A DNA stretch of 64,000 nucleotides from an uncultured Anaerolineales bacterium (GTDB lineage: Bacteria; Chloroflexota; Anaerolineae; Anaerolineales; UBA6663), in the NCBI GenBank assembly GCA_937952305.1, contig CALFZO010000116.1, forward strand, positions 62,001-126,000, in the 5' to 3' direction. The notes under the pieces were generated by a model, which was given only the letters and a program-made list of their open reading frames with translations, searched no databases and had not been told where the DNA came from. Positions 32,317 to 40,753 of this stretch are shown one piece after another (within the stretch, counting starts at the first letter, position 1; each line of letters begins with the position of its first letter). Both the position numbers and the translations under genes were made by a program.

Positions 32317-32835
32317 TTAGCGGCACTCAAAGTCGCCATTCTGCTTCGGGAAGCAAGTGTAATCCTGCTGATCCCACAGGCGCCCCGGCGCGGCGCCGAC
32401 GTTCTCCCACACCTGCAGGCTGGCGCCCTTCCAGACCCAGGTGCCCGGTGCACACGGCGAGTACGGCTGGGAGGTCGCAAAGTCTCCGGCCACCGGGTTC
32501 TTCAGGATCAGCGTAAAGGTCAGCTTGTTCCCAGGATTGGCGAAGTTCTGGCGCGTCTCCGGGTAATTGTCGGTCTTGACCGGGTCGTCGTCCATCTGGT
32601 TCGGGTCGGTCGGCGTCCAGTAAGCGCCGCCGGCTGAATAGCAGTAGCCGTAGCCTACGAAACGGATGTAGCCGGTCTTGATCCCGTTCAGGCCGACAAC
32701 TGAGCCCGTGACCTTGAGCGAACTCAAGCTCCACTGCGCCCCGCCGGTGAGATGCACGTTGCCGGCGAAGGCGGCCGTCACGGTGAGCACCAGCGCCAAG
32801 GTGGTCAAGAAGCTAGCGCGTAAGAAGCGTTTCAT
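32317..32835 (-). CDS. secreted protein of unknown function
   Basis: 172 residues. The ATG at 32835 (MKRFLRASFLTTLALVLTVTAAFA) was chosen because AGGAGA stands upstream and it opens a clean signal peptide cut after AFA. The mature protein is beta-rich, with four or more cysteines (GYCYS, PCAP, TCF, ECR) that could form disulfides, and no known motif. Genes of this kind often encode secreted structural or binding proteins. Its own promoter (32914-32942) shows that it is a separate unit, divergent from the cyclase gene. Confidence 0.75.
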   Translation of the reverse strand: MKRFLRASFLTTLALVLTVTAAFAGNVHLTGGAQWSLSSLKVTGSVVGLNGIKTGYIRFVGYGYCYSAGGAYWTPTDPNQMDDDPVKTDNYPETRQNFANPGNKLTFTLILKNPVAGDFATSQPYSPCAPGTWVWKGASLQVWENVGAAPGRLWDQQDYTCFPKQNGDFECR

Positions 32836-32905
32836 GCCGACCCATCTCCTGAGTGTATGTCCGCCGGCGGCTGTGAGCCGACGCGGTTGAATTCTGATAC
32901 GGCCT

Positions 32906-32920
32906 GTACACTTAATGTAC
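32906..32920. promoter_or_regulatory. palindrome GTACA-N5-TGTAC at the promoter start region
   Basis: It overlaps and follows the -10 box of the secreted-protein gene. It could be an operator; no regulator is known. Confidence 0.35.
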
Positions 32921-32942
32921 TCTGGCCAGAGGTCTTTGTAAA
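32914..32942 (-). promoter_or_regulatory. promoter of the secreted-protein gene
   Basis: On the minus strand TTTACA (32942-32937), a 17-base spacer and TACATT (32919-32914). Confidence 0.7.
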
Positions 32943-33045
32943 CGTCCACCTGGGCTAAATTGGCCGGTGAAGGACCAATTTCCTAACGCGGGGCGGCGCC
33001 CGCCTTTCGGCCGGCCGGCCGAGCGAGCGGTTGGAGCGGATCTAA

Positions 33046-33074
33046 TTGTAAGCTGTCCCGGTCTCAGCTATACT
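33046..33074 (+). promoter_or_regulatory. promoter of the cyclase-ATPase gene
   Basis: TTGTAA (33046-33051), a 17-base spacer, TATACT (33069-33074). Confidence 0.72.
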
Positions 33075-33078
33075 CGCC

Positions 33079-33100
33079 GTGGTTAAGGGACTCTAACCAC
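33079..33100 (+). promoter_or_regulatory. inverted repeat GTGGTTA-N8-TAACCAC
   Basis: It begins at the expected transcription start and ends 9 bases before the ATG at 33110. It could be an operator or a hairpin that masks the start region; no separate ribosome-binding site is evident. Confidence 0.45.
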
Positions 33101-33109
33101 CCAATCCGC

Positions 33110-36100
33110 ATGACTGAACGCGAACAACTCGAGCAAGCGATCGTCGCCCTGGATGCTCAGCGGGCCATCCTCGGCGATGCCGTGGTGAACGCCGCGCTCG
33201 CACCCATGCGCGAGAAGTTGGCTGCCTTGCTGGCGGCCGAGACGCCGGCCGCGTCGGCGTCCAAGCGCGAAGCCCCGCAGCGCAAGCAAGTCACCGTCCT
33301 CTTCGCCGACGTGTCCGGTTTTACGGCTATGTCCGAGAAACTGGACGCCGAGGAAGTCTCGGTCACCATGAATGCGCTCTGGGCGCGCCTGGATGCGGCC
33401 ATCCTGCACTACGACGGCCACATCGACAAGCATATCGGCGATGCCGTCATGGCCCTGTTCGGGACGCCGGCCGCGCGCGAAGACGACCCGGAGCGCGCCA
33501 TCCGTGCAGCCCTGGCGATGCAGCAGGAGTTGGCCACCTTCCTGCCCGCGCCGGACGGCCAGCCGCGCTTGCGCATGCGCATCGGCATCAATACCGGGCC
33601 AGTGCTGCTGGGAACGATCGGCACGACCGGCGAGTACACGGCCATGGGCGATACGGTCAATGTCGCCAGCCGGCTGGAGCACGTGGCCCCGGTCGGCGCC
33701 ATCCTGATCTCCCACGATACCTACCGGCATGTGCGCGGCGTCTTCGACGTCTTGCCGCAGGAGCCGGTGCGCGTCAAGGGCAAGTCCGAGCCGCTGCAGG
33801 TGTACGTGGTGCGGGCCGCCAAGCCGAAAGCGTTTCGCGTCACCACGCGCGGCGTGGAAGGTATCGAGACGCGCACGGTCGGCCGCGAGGCGGAGTTGAC
33901 CGCGATGCAGGCCGCTTTCCAGGACATGCTGACCGAGCAGCGCACCTGTCTCATCAGCCTGGTGGCCGAGGCCGGGACGGGCAAGTCCCGCCTGTTGTAC
34001 GAGTACACCAACTGGCTGGAACTGCAGGCCATCCGCTGGCGCCTGCTGCGCGGCCGCGCCACGCTGGAGATGAGCCGGGTGCCCTTCTCCCTGCTCCGCG
34101 ACGCGCTGGCGGCCCGCTTCGGGATTCAGGACAGTGACCGGGCCGCCGTGGCACGCGACAAGCTCGAACGCGGTTTCGTCGAACTGGCCGGCAGCCGCCA
34201 CCCGGAGGCGCTCGAGTGGGCGCACTTCGTCGGGCATCTGAGCGGCTTCGATTTTTCCGCCAGCCCGCACCTGCACGGCATCCTGGGCGACGCGCGCCAG
34301 ATCCGCGACCGCGCCTTCTACAGCCTGACCCAGTTCCTGGCGGCCGTGGCCGAGAGCGACCCGATCGTCATCATGCTCGAGGACATCCACTGGGCGGACG
34401 AAGGCTCGCTGGACTGGATCGACCATGTGCTGCGGACGCGGCCCGATCTCCGTTTGATCGTGGTCGGCCTGGCGCGGCCGGTGCTCTTCGAACAGCGCCC
34501 GCAGTGGGGCGAGGGGCCGATGGTCCATGTCCGCCTGGACCTGCGCCCGTTGTCCGCCGACGACAGCCGGCGGCTCGTCTTCGAAATCCTGCGCAAGCTG
34601 CCGGATGTGCCGGCGGCGCTGGTGGACCTGATTGTGACGCGGGCGGAGGGCAGCCCGTTCTACGTGGAGGAGCTGGTCAAGGTCCTGATCGACGACGGCG
34701 TGATTGTGACCGACGCGGATGAGTGGCGCCTCGAACCGGCCAAGCTCGCGGCCCTGCGTGTGCCGGCCACCCTGACCGGCATCTTGCAGGCCCGCCTGGA
34801 CGGCTTGCCGGCCGCCGAGCGGGAGGCCCTGCAACAGGCCTCCGTCGTCGGGCGCGTGTTCTGGGATGCCGTCGTCAAACGTTTGCAGGGGCCGGAGGTC
34901 GAGTTGCCCCCGTTCGACGACCGGATCACGGCTCTGAAACAGAAGGAGCTGGTCTTCCGCCGCGAGGAATCAGTGGTGGCGGACGCCCAGGAGTACATCT
35001 TCAAGCACGCCATCCTGCACGAGGTCACTTACGAGAGCGTCTTGAAACGGAGCCGCCGGGCGTATCACGCCCAGGTCGCGGTGGCCCTGCAGGACCTGGC
35101 CGGCGACCGCGCTGACGAACACGCCGGGCGTATCGCCGAGCACTACGCCCACGCTGAAAGCTGGACGGAAGCCGCCACCTGGTACGGGCGCGCCGGCCGC
35201 CGCGCCCGCGCCACCTTCGCGCCGCCGGCCGCCATCGAGTATTTCCAGAAGGCTATCCAGGCTTGGGAGCAGGCGGCGGAGTCCGCACCGCCGCCCGTCG
35301 GCGAACGCCTGGCCGTCTACGCCGGCCTAGGCGATGCCCTGGTGGTGCAGGCGCGCTACCGCGAGGCCATCGAGATCTACACCGCGATGCTGACGCTGGC
35401 GGAACAGGCCGGCGACCGGCCGGCCCAAGCGCAGGCCTGGCACGGGCTGGCCCAGGCCCACGGCAATCTCGGCGACGGGCAGGAGGCTCTCGAAGGCGCC
35501 AACCGGGCGGAGGCGCTGGCACGCTCGTCCAATGCTTATCGCGAGCTGGCCCAGGCGGTCTTTATGAAAGGCCGCGCGCTGGTCCGCCAGGGTGATTTTG
35601 CGGCGGCGTTGGCGGCCGGCGAGGAAGTTGTGGCTCTGGCCACCTCCCTGCAAGATAGCAGCTTGCGCGGCCGCGGGCTCAATTTGCTGGGCGCCGTCCA
35701 CAATTTTCTCGGCCAATACCAGGCGGCGGAAAGCTGCTGGGAGGACGCCCGCCAGATCTTCGAGGCGGCCGGCGACCGCACCCAAACGATGAGTACCCTC
35801 AACAACCTAGGGGTGGTGGCGGCGGCGCGCGGCGACGACGGCCTGGCGCTGCGCCGCTACGAGACCGCCCTGCGCCTGGCGCGCGAGATCGGCCATCGCG
35901 ATGGCGAGATCATGTTCCTGGGGAACGTGGCCGAAGTCCGGATCATGCTCGGCGATTACGCCGCGGCCGAGGCCGACCTGCGTGACGTCATCGTCGCCGC
36001 GGAGAGCGCTGGCCAGTACGCCCTCTCCAGCTACTACCGGTTTCTGGCGGAAGCCCTCTTGGGTCAGGACCGGGCGGCCGAGGCCCTGGTCGCCGGCCGG

Positions 36101-36454
36101 CACGCGTGGCGACTGGCGCACGATGCGGGTAATCAAGAGGAATACCTCATTCAGGCCTGGCGCGTCCTCGGCCGGATCGCATCCCGTTTGCGGGAGCCGA
36201 TCGCTGTGCGCGACCCGGACGAGCAACCCGGCCAACGCCTCCAGGCGGAGGCGTGCTTCGCCGAGAGCCTGCGGCTGAGTCTGGCCAGCGGCATGGAAGG
36301 TGAGCGCGCCCAGACACTGCGCGAGTGGGCGCGCCACGATCTGCAATCCGGGGATCGCGAGCAGGGCGTGCAGCGCTGGCAGGAAGCCCGCGCCATCTTC
36401 GCCCAGATCGGCCTGGATCAGGAAGCTCAGCGGATGACCGAGCCACCCTCGTAG
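33110..36454 (+). CDS. class III nucleotide cyclase fused to AAA ATPase and TPR domains
   Basis: 1114 residues. A short helical N-terminus (1-55) leads into a class III cyclase domain (about 60-225). Metal-binding Asp is in LFADVSGF (near 66) and GDAVMALFG (near 111), followed by GINTGPVLLG and NVASRLE (transition-state Asn/Arg). An AAA/STAND ATPase follows with Walker A AEAGTGKSRLL near 287 and a DIHWADE Walker B-like motif near 427. TPR helices fill about 650-1100. Such proteins are large signalling ATPases that may make cAMP in response to a bound ligand. The cyclase motifs look intact. It has its own promoter and no partner gene. Confidence 0.92.
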   Translation: MTEREQLEQAIVALDAQRAILGDAVVNAALAPMREKLAALLAAETPAASASKREAPQRKQVTVLFADVSGFTAMSEKLDAEEVSVTMNALWARLDAAILHYDGHIDKHIGDAVMALFGTPAAREDDPERAIRAALAMQQELATFLPAPDGQPRLRMRIGINTGPVLLGTIGTTGEYTAMGDTVNVASRLEHVAPVGAILISHDTYRHVRGVFDVLPQEPVRVKGKSEPLQVYVVRAAKPKAFRVTTRGVEGIETRTVGREAELTAMQAAFQDMLTEQRTCLISLVAEAGTGKSRLLYEYTNWLELQAIRWRLLRGRATLEMSRVPFSLLRDALAARFGIQDSDRAAVARDKLERGFVELAGSRHPEALEWAHFVGHLSGFDFSASPHLHGILGDARQIRDRAFYSLTQFLAAVAESDPIVIMLEDIHWADEGSLDWIDHVLRTRPDLRLIVVGLARPVLFEQRPQWGEGPMVHVRLDLRPLSADDSRRLVFEILRKLPDVPAALVDLIVTRAEGSPFYVEELVKVLIDDGVIVTDADEWRLEPAKLAALRVPATLTGILQARLDGLPAAEREALQQASVVGRVFWDAVVKRLQGPEVELPPFDDRITALKQKELVFRREESVVADAQEYIFKHAILHEVTYESVLKRSRRAYHAQVAVALQDLAGDRADEHAGRIAEHYAHAESWTEAATWYGRAGRRARATFAPPAAIEYFQKAIQAWEQAAESAPPPVGERLAVYAGLGDALVVQARYREAIEIYTAMLTLAEQAGDRPAQAQAWHGLAQAHGNLGDGQEALEGANRAEALARSSNAYRELAQAVFMKGRALVRQGDFAAALAAGEEVVALATSLQDSSLRGRGLNLLGAVHNFLGQYQAAESCWEDARQIFEAAGDRTQTMSTLNNLGVVAAARGDDGLALRRYETALRLAREIGHRDGEIMFLGNVAEVRIMLGDYAAAEADLRDVIVAAESAGQYALSSYYRFLAEALLGQDRAAEALVAGRHAWRLAHDAGNQEEYLIQAWRVLGRIASRLREPIAVRDPDEQPGQRLQAEACFAESLRLSLASGMEGERAQTLREWARHDLQSGDREQGVQRWQEARAIFAQIGLDQEAQRMTEPPS

Positions 36455-36584
36455 GACCCTGGCCCACCGTCAGCTGCGCCCCGTCTCTCATCCCCCCGCC
36501 CGAAGTTACCGCCCCTGCCTGACCGCCCTCCAATCTGAACCAAACTGACTGCGGCACGCCGGCTTGTCTCTGCAGGCGACGGCG

Positions 36585-37670
36585 CTAACGGCCGTGGGCG
36601 CGCAGCAGCGCCTCCACCTGGTCCAGCGGCAGCGCCTCCACCGTGCGGCCCTGATAGCCCGTCACTGTCGTCGCCATGCACAGCGCGTTGTAGATGGCTT
36701 CTTCGGTCGCTTCGATGACGGCCTGGAACAGCGGCGAGACCTGGCTGTTTGGCAGCTCCGGGTAGGCGGTCAGCGCGCCCCGGCGGGCCGGCGTGCGGCG
36801 GACGGCCTCGGCCGTGGAGAACGCCAGCGCGTAATCGCCGGAGCCGTCGCTCAGCGCGGCGCCGGTGCGGGCCAGGCCACCCAAAGCGCGCCGCGCCAGC
36901 CGCGCCAGGTTGCGATCTGAAAGCGGCGCGTCCGTCGCGGCCACAATCATGATCGAGCCGTCGGCGTCGTGGCGGTCGACGTGCTCGCTCAGGTAGTAAC
37001 GGCCCAGCGCCTGCCCCACCGGCACGCCGCCCATCAGCAGAGCCCCGCCGAAGTTGGCCTGCACCAGCACGCCGACGGTGTACGCGCCCAGGCTCGCCGG
37101 CAGGCGGCGGCTGCTGGTGCCCACGCCGCCCTTCCAGCCGAAGGCCACCGTGCCCGTGCCCGCGCCCACTGTCCCCTCCGCCACCGGGCCGGCGGCGGCG
37201 GTCTCAATCGCGCCGCGCAGCAATTCCGGCGTCAGGACGCGCCGGCGGATGTTGTTGAGCGCGCCGTCATTGGTCTCGCCGACGACGGCGTTCACGGACA
37301 GGGCCGCCTCATTGCCGGGTTGGGCCAGCGTCCAATCCAGGATCGCGTCGGCGGCGCGCGGCACGGCCAGGGTGTTGGTGAGCAGGATCGGCGTCTCCAG
37401 CTCGCCCAGCTCAACCAACTGGGTGGCACCCATGAGCTTGCCGTAGCCGTTGCCGACGGCCAGGCCGGCCGGGGTCTTGTCTTGGAAGAGGTTGCCGGGG
37501 TGCGGCAGGATGGCGGTGGCGCCGGTGCGCACGTCGTCGCCGTCCAGCACCGTGGCGTGGCCCACGCGCAGGCCGGCCACATCGGTCAAGGCGTTGAGCG
37601 GGCCGGGCGGCAGCAGGCCGGGCGCCAGGCCCAAGGCCCGGGCGCGCCGGCGCGGCGCGAGGTCAGACAT
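36585..37670 (-). CDS. P1/S58 family peptidase (DmpA/BapA-like aminopeptidase)
   Basis: 361 residues. Family blocks are HATVLDGDDVRTGATAILPH, VGNGYGKLMG, NAVVGETNDGALN and FGWKGGVGTSSRRL. The Ntn-type nucleophile is the Ser in DGSIMIVVATDAPL near residue 239, where the precursor cleaves itself into two chains. Members hydrolyse N-terminal D- or L-amino acids or beta-peptides; the specificity is not predictable. There is no signal peptide, so it is cytoplasmic. It starts 10 bases after the lipoprotein stop, so the two are probably co-transcribed. Confidence 0.9.
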   Translation of the reverse strand: MSDLAPRRRARALGLAPGLLPPGPLNALTDVAGLRVGHATVLDGDDVRTGATAILPHPGNLFQDKTPAGLAVGNGYGKLMGATQLVELGELETPILLTNTLAVPRAADAILDWTLAQPGNEAALSVNAVVGETNDGALNNIRRRVLTPELLRGAIETAAAGPVAEGTVGAGTGTVAFGWKGGVGTSSRRLPASLGAYTVGVLVQANFGGALLMGGVPVGQALGRYYLSEHVDRHDADGSIMIVAATDAPLSDRNLARLARRALGGLARTGAALSDGSGDYALAFSTAEAVRRTPARRGALTAYPELPNSQVSPLFQAVIEATEEAIYNALCMATTVTGYQGRTVEALPLDQVEALLRAHGR

Positions 37671-37680
37671 ACATTGCGCC

Positions 37681-38301
37681 TCACGGGCTGGGCGTGTCGG
37701 TCACCGGCAGGGCGATGACCTCGATCTTGATGAAGACCAGGCTGCCGAAGTAGTTGCCCTGCGGGTCGCGAGCCTGCCAGCGGCCGGTGTACTCGCCGGG
37801 CAGGTCTGGCGCCCGCATCGGGATCTCCCAGACGGCGGTTGTTCCAGCGCGCGCCGGATAGAGCGCGTACTCGGTCTGAGCGGCCTGGCCGGGCGCCGCC
37901 GTCAGCGGATCACCGTTGAGGAAGACCAGGCGATAACCCGGCCCCCAATCGCAGGCGCCAGAGTTGCGGACGCGCCACTTCTTGACGAACGTCTGGCCGG
38001 GCAGAAACTGGGCGCCGTCCGGCACCGTCAGGTCGGCCAGGAATTCGATGTCGTTGAGGCACGGCTCGGGCGTGACTGCGATCACGGGCGTCGCCGAGGG
38101 CGCGGCAGTGGCAGCGCTGCGGGTGAGTGTTGGCGTGGGACGCGCGGCGGTGGCGGTTGGCGGCGGCGTGGCCGTCATCATTACCACGGTCGCCGGCGGC
38201 AGGGGCGTAAGGACCGAGGTCGGCGCCGCGCCAGGGGCGGGCCGGCAGGCCGCCAGCAGGACGCCGAGCCAGACGAGCGCGACCACCGCCGCCCAGCGCA
38301 C
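37681..38301 (-). CDS. lipoprotein with NBR1-like Ig domain
   Basis: 206 residues from a GTG at 38301, two bases beyond the stop of the VOC gene; it opens RWAAVVALVWLGVLLAAC, a signal peptide with a lipobox, which decides this start over a longer frame. A Pro/Thr/Ala-rich linker (about 25-70) is followed by an NBR1-Ig-like domain (about 80-195) with FVKKWRVRNSGACDW and YRLVFLNGD. The domain is known from eukaryotic autophagy receptors and from Chloroflexota secreted proteins, where its role is unclear. It is probably a surface-attached binding protein. Confidence 0.82.
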   Translation of the reverse strand: MRWAAVVALVWLGVLLAACRPAPGAAPTSVLTPLPPATVVMMTATPPPTATAARPTPTLTRSAATAAPSATPVIAVTPEPCLNDIEFLADLTVPDGAQFLPGQTFVKKWRVRNSGACDWGPGYRLVFLNGDPLTAAPGQAAQTEYALYPARAGTTAVWEIPMRAPDLPGEYTGRWQARDPQGNYFGSLVFIKIEVIALPVTDTPSP

Positions 38302-38303
38302 GC

Positions 38304-38711
38304 TCAGGCCTCGGGTGGATGGTGCAGATCGATGGTCGGCGCGGCGTCGGGCGCCCACAATTCGATCGGGTTGCCAGCGGGGTCGCGCAGCCGCGCGTAG
38401 CGGCCGTAGCCGACGGCGATGCGCTCCACCAGCACGCCCTCAGCCTCCAACTGGCGCAAGAACGCGTCCAGGTCGTCCACGCGGTAGGTCACCATCAGCC
38501 CGCGCCCGGCGGCAGGCAGTGGGTCCGTGGTCTTGAAGATCGCAAACTGAAAGGTCAGTCCGGTGTGGTAGTCCTCGATCTCGCCGTAGAAGTTGCCGTC
38601 GTCGGCGTTCTCCAGCGTGGTGAGGCCGAGGCGTTGCTCATACCAGGCAGCCAGGCCGGCCGGCTGGTCGGCGTAGAGGACGATAGCGTTGACGCCCACG
38701 ATGCGAGCCAT
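38304..38711 (-). CDS. VOC/glyoxalase-bleomycin resistance family protein
   Basis: 135 residues in the usual double beta-alpha-beta-beta-beta layout: NAIVLYADQPAGLAAWYEQRLGL opens the first half and DPAGNPIELW closes the second. The family covers glyoxalases, dioxygenases and antibiotic-binding proteins. Metal ligands (His/Glu) are not all obvious: an E in IELW and a D/E in the first half are present, but the first His is missing. Substrate is unknown. It overlaps the lipoprotein start region, so the two genes are coupled. Confidence 0.83.
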   Translation of the reverse strand: MARIVGVNAIVLYADQPAGLAAWYEQRLGLTTLENADDGNFYGEIEDYHTGLTFQFAIFKTTDPLPAAGRGLMVTYRVDDLDAFLRQLEAEGVLVERIAVGYGRYARLRDPAGNPIELWAPDAAPTIDLHHPPEA

Positions 38712-38774
38712 GTTTGGGTTGTGCTCCCTGCCAGCGTTGATGTGGGCCGATTGTGGCCCAGGATGGGCGGGGCG

Positions 38775-39092
38775 TCAATTCGCCGGCGGCGCCCGGCGCG
38801 CGAACGTGGCGGCCAGGAAGGCCAGATACGTCAGGCCGGCGGCGGCGGCGACGGGGTCGGCTAAGTTGGAGAACCCGGCGGCGCGCAGGAAGACGGAGGC
38901 CGCCAGCCGCAGCCACACCACAGCGCGATCACGCGCAAAGACGGCGGTTAGCGCCGGGCTGATCACGCCGGCCCAGATCGCGAACGGCAGGCCCAGCCAA
39001 CCAGCGAGTGGCATGGGCGCCGTGTTGCCGCAATCGGTCAGGGCCAGGCCCAAAAAGAGGCGGGCCAGACGGCCCGCCTCGCAAATCCCCAA
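38775..39092 (-). CDS. small membrane protein, function unknown
   Basis: 105 residues from a probable TTG start at 39092, seven bases after the VOC stop at 39100. Three hydrophobic segments are visible (about 27-45, 57-75 and 82-98). No motif was recognised. The start is uncertain and a shorter protein is possible. It lies in a row of small minus-strand genes between the two VOC genes. Confidence 0.55.
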   Translation of the reverse strand: MGICEAGRLARLFLGLALTDCGNTAPMPLAGWLGLPFAIWAGVISPALTAVFARDRAVVWLRLAASVFLRAAGFSNLADPVAAAAGLTYLAFLAATFARRAPPAN

Positions 39093-39099
39093 CTCGGCC

Positions 39100-39477
39100 T
39101 CAGGCCTGCGGCGGCGGCCCGGCCAGTTGCAGTTGATTGCCCTCGACGTCGTAGAAGTTGGCGTACGTCACCATGCCCGGCACCGCGACCGGGTCATCAC
39201 ATTGCACGCCGCGCGCGCGCAGGGCGGCCACCGCCACGGAGGCGTCATCCACAGCCAGGACGATGATGGCGCCGCCGCTGCGGCTGGGGACGCCGTCATC
39301 CCAGCGGCTCAGCGCGATCTGCGCGCCGCCGTCCCAGCCGTACTGCGCCCAGCCGAACTCATCGGCCAGGAAGGTCTCGGTCAGTCCCAGGGTCTCGCGA
39401 TAGAAAGCCTTGGCCTGGTCCCAACCGGCTTTGGTGATGGGAAGAGAGACGAGGTCGATCCGCTTGAAGACAGACAT
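39100..39477 (-). CDS. VOC/glyoxalase family protein
   Basis: 125 residues. The ATG at 39477 (MSVFKRIDLVSLPITKAGW) has AGGAG nine bases upstream. The fold signature is AKAFYRETLGLTETF in the first half and YANFYDVEGNQLQLAGPP at the end. It belongs to the same superfamily as 38304-38711 but is not a close copy. The substrate is unknown. It lies directly downstream of the first SRPBCC-PDZ-DinB gene with a 31-base gap, so co-transcription with that array is likely. Confidence 0.85.
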   Translation of the reverse strand: MSVFKRIDLVSLPITKAGWDQAKAFYRETLGLTETFLADEFGWAQYGWDGGAQIALSRWDDGVPSRSGGAIIVLAVDDASVAVAALRARGVQCDDPVAVPGMVTYANFYDVEGNQLQLAGPPPQA

Positions 39478-39508
39478 GGGCAGAGCTCCTGGTCGCCGGC
39501 GGGCGGGC

Positions 39509-40729
39509 TCAGGCCGGGTGCGCGGCCGCGAGGGCCGCGCGCATCTGCGGCAGGTGCGTCTCGATGTGGCCCGGCGTCTGCGCGGCTTGCAGCAGGTTCC
39601 AGGCCAGCTGCCAGCGCATCCGCGGCTGGGCGAAGACCTCGGCCGGGATGGCCGCGTACATGGCCTCCTGCGCGGCGTGGGCGGCTTTGATCTCGCGCAC
39701 CAGGTCCGCCAGCGTCGGAGCGACGGCCAGCAGGCCGGCCGGGAGGGCCACGTTCTCGTTGTCAAAGTCGTCGTTCCAGCGGACCGAGTCCGTCAGCACC
39801 TCGGCGATGAAATCCAGGGTGGCGCGCTCCCCATCCAGGATGTGCGCCAGGATCTCTTTCACGCTCCATTCGCCCGGCGCCGGGCGCCGCCCCGCCTCCG
39901 TCTCGACGACACCGGCCAGGAAGGCCTCCAGCGCGGAGATTTCACGCGCGTGGATGGCGCGCACCGCCGCGGCCAGCGCCGCGCCGTCCGCGGGCGCGGC
40001 CGGGAGGGGCCGGCGCGAGAGCGTCATCGGCCGCGTGAGTTTCTCGGCGCGGCGATAGAAGACCACGGGCACGGTGTCACCGGCCCGGCGCGCGGCCAGG
40101 GCCGTCTGCAGCTCGGGGAACGAGTGGGTGCGCTTGCCGCCGATGCTGACGACGACGTCGTCGGCTTGCAGGCCGGCGGCCTCGGCGCCCATGCCGGGCA
40201 CGGCGCCGCCGATGGAGATACCCTTCGTCACAGGCACGCCCAGCTTCTGGGCAGTCTCGGCGTCCAGCGTGTTCATGCCCATGATGCCCAGCATCGGGCG
40301 GCGCACGATGCGCAGGTCCTCGCCGGTCTCCAACACCGACTGCAGGTTCTCTAGGCCGGCGTTCCAGCCGGCGTCCGTCGCCTGCGCTGCCTGCGCCCAG
40401 GCCTTGCCGGCCCCGATCCCGGCGTGGGCCACGCTGAGGGTGGTGACGCCGGCCTTTTCCTTGAACGTCACCTTGACCCGGGTGGCGGCCGGCTCGTCCA
40501 GGCCCAGCCAGGTGAAGGCCAGGGCCTTGCCCGGCTCGGCCTGCGTCACCTGGCCGGCAGCGTAGTAGCCGCCGTTCCAGCCGAAGTAGACGCGCCCGCC
40601 CTTGCGCGGCTCGATCTGGGCCGCGTCACAGAACCACAGGCGCACCGCCGAGGCCCGCGTCCACAGGCGGTAGACCTCCGCCGCCGGAGCCTTGATCACG
40701 CGTTTGAAAGTCAGGGTCTTGTTGGCCAT
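39509..40729 (-). CDS. SRPBCC-PDZ-DinB three-domain protein, paralogue 1
   Basis: 406 residues. Residues about 1-140 resemble AHSA1/SRPBCC ligand-binding domains (FKRVIKAPAAEVYRLWT, then YFGWNGGYYAAGQVTQAEPG). Residues about 145-240 form a PDZ domain with GAEAAGLQADDVVVSIGGK. Residues about 250-400 are DinB-like, a four-helix metal-binding bundle with EILAHILDGE and HIETH. DinB-like enzymes include mycothiol- and bacillithiol-dependent S-transferases; SRPBCC domains bind hydrophobic ligands. Having all three in one chain is unusual. A CGGAGGC site precedes the ATG. It is the first of three tandem copies on this strand, with 24 bases between this gene and paralogue 2. Confidence 0.85.
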   Translation of the reverse strand: MANKTLTFKRVIKAPAAEVYRLWTRASAVRLWFCDAAQIEPRKGGRVYFGWNGGYYAAGQVTQAEPGKALAFTWLGLDEPAATRVKVTFKEKAGVTTLSVAHAGIGAGKAWAQAAQATDAGWNAGLENLQSVLETGEDLRIVRRPMLGIMGMNTLDAETAQKLGVPVTKGISIGGAVPGMGAEAAGLQADDVVVSIGGKRTHSFPELQTALAARRAGDTVPVVFYRRAEKLTRPMTLSRRPLPAAPADGAALAAAVRAIHAREISALEAFLAGVVETEAGRRPAPGEWSVKEILAHILDGERATLDFIAEVLTDSVRWNDDFDNENVALPAGLLAVAPTLADLVREIKAAHAAQEAMYAAIPAEVFAQPRMRWQLAWNLLQAAQTPGHIETHLPQMRAALAAAHPA

Positions 40730-40753
40730 GTTGCCTCCGAAGAAAGGGGCCGG

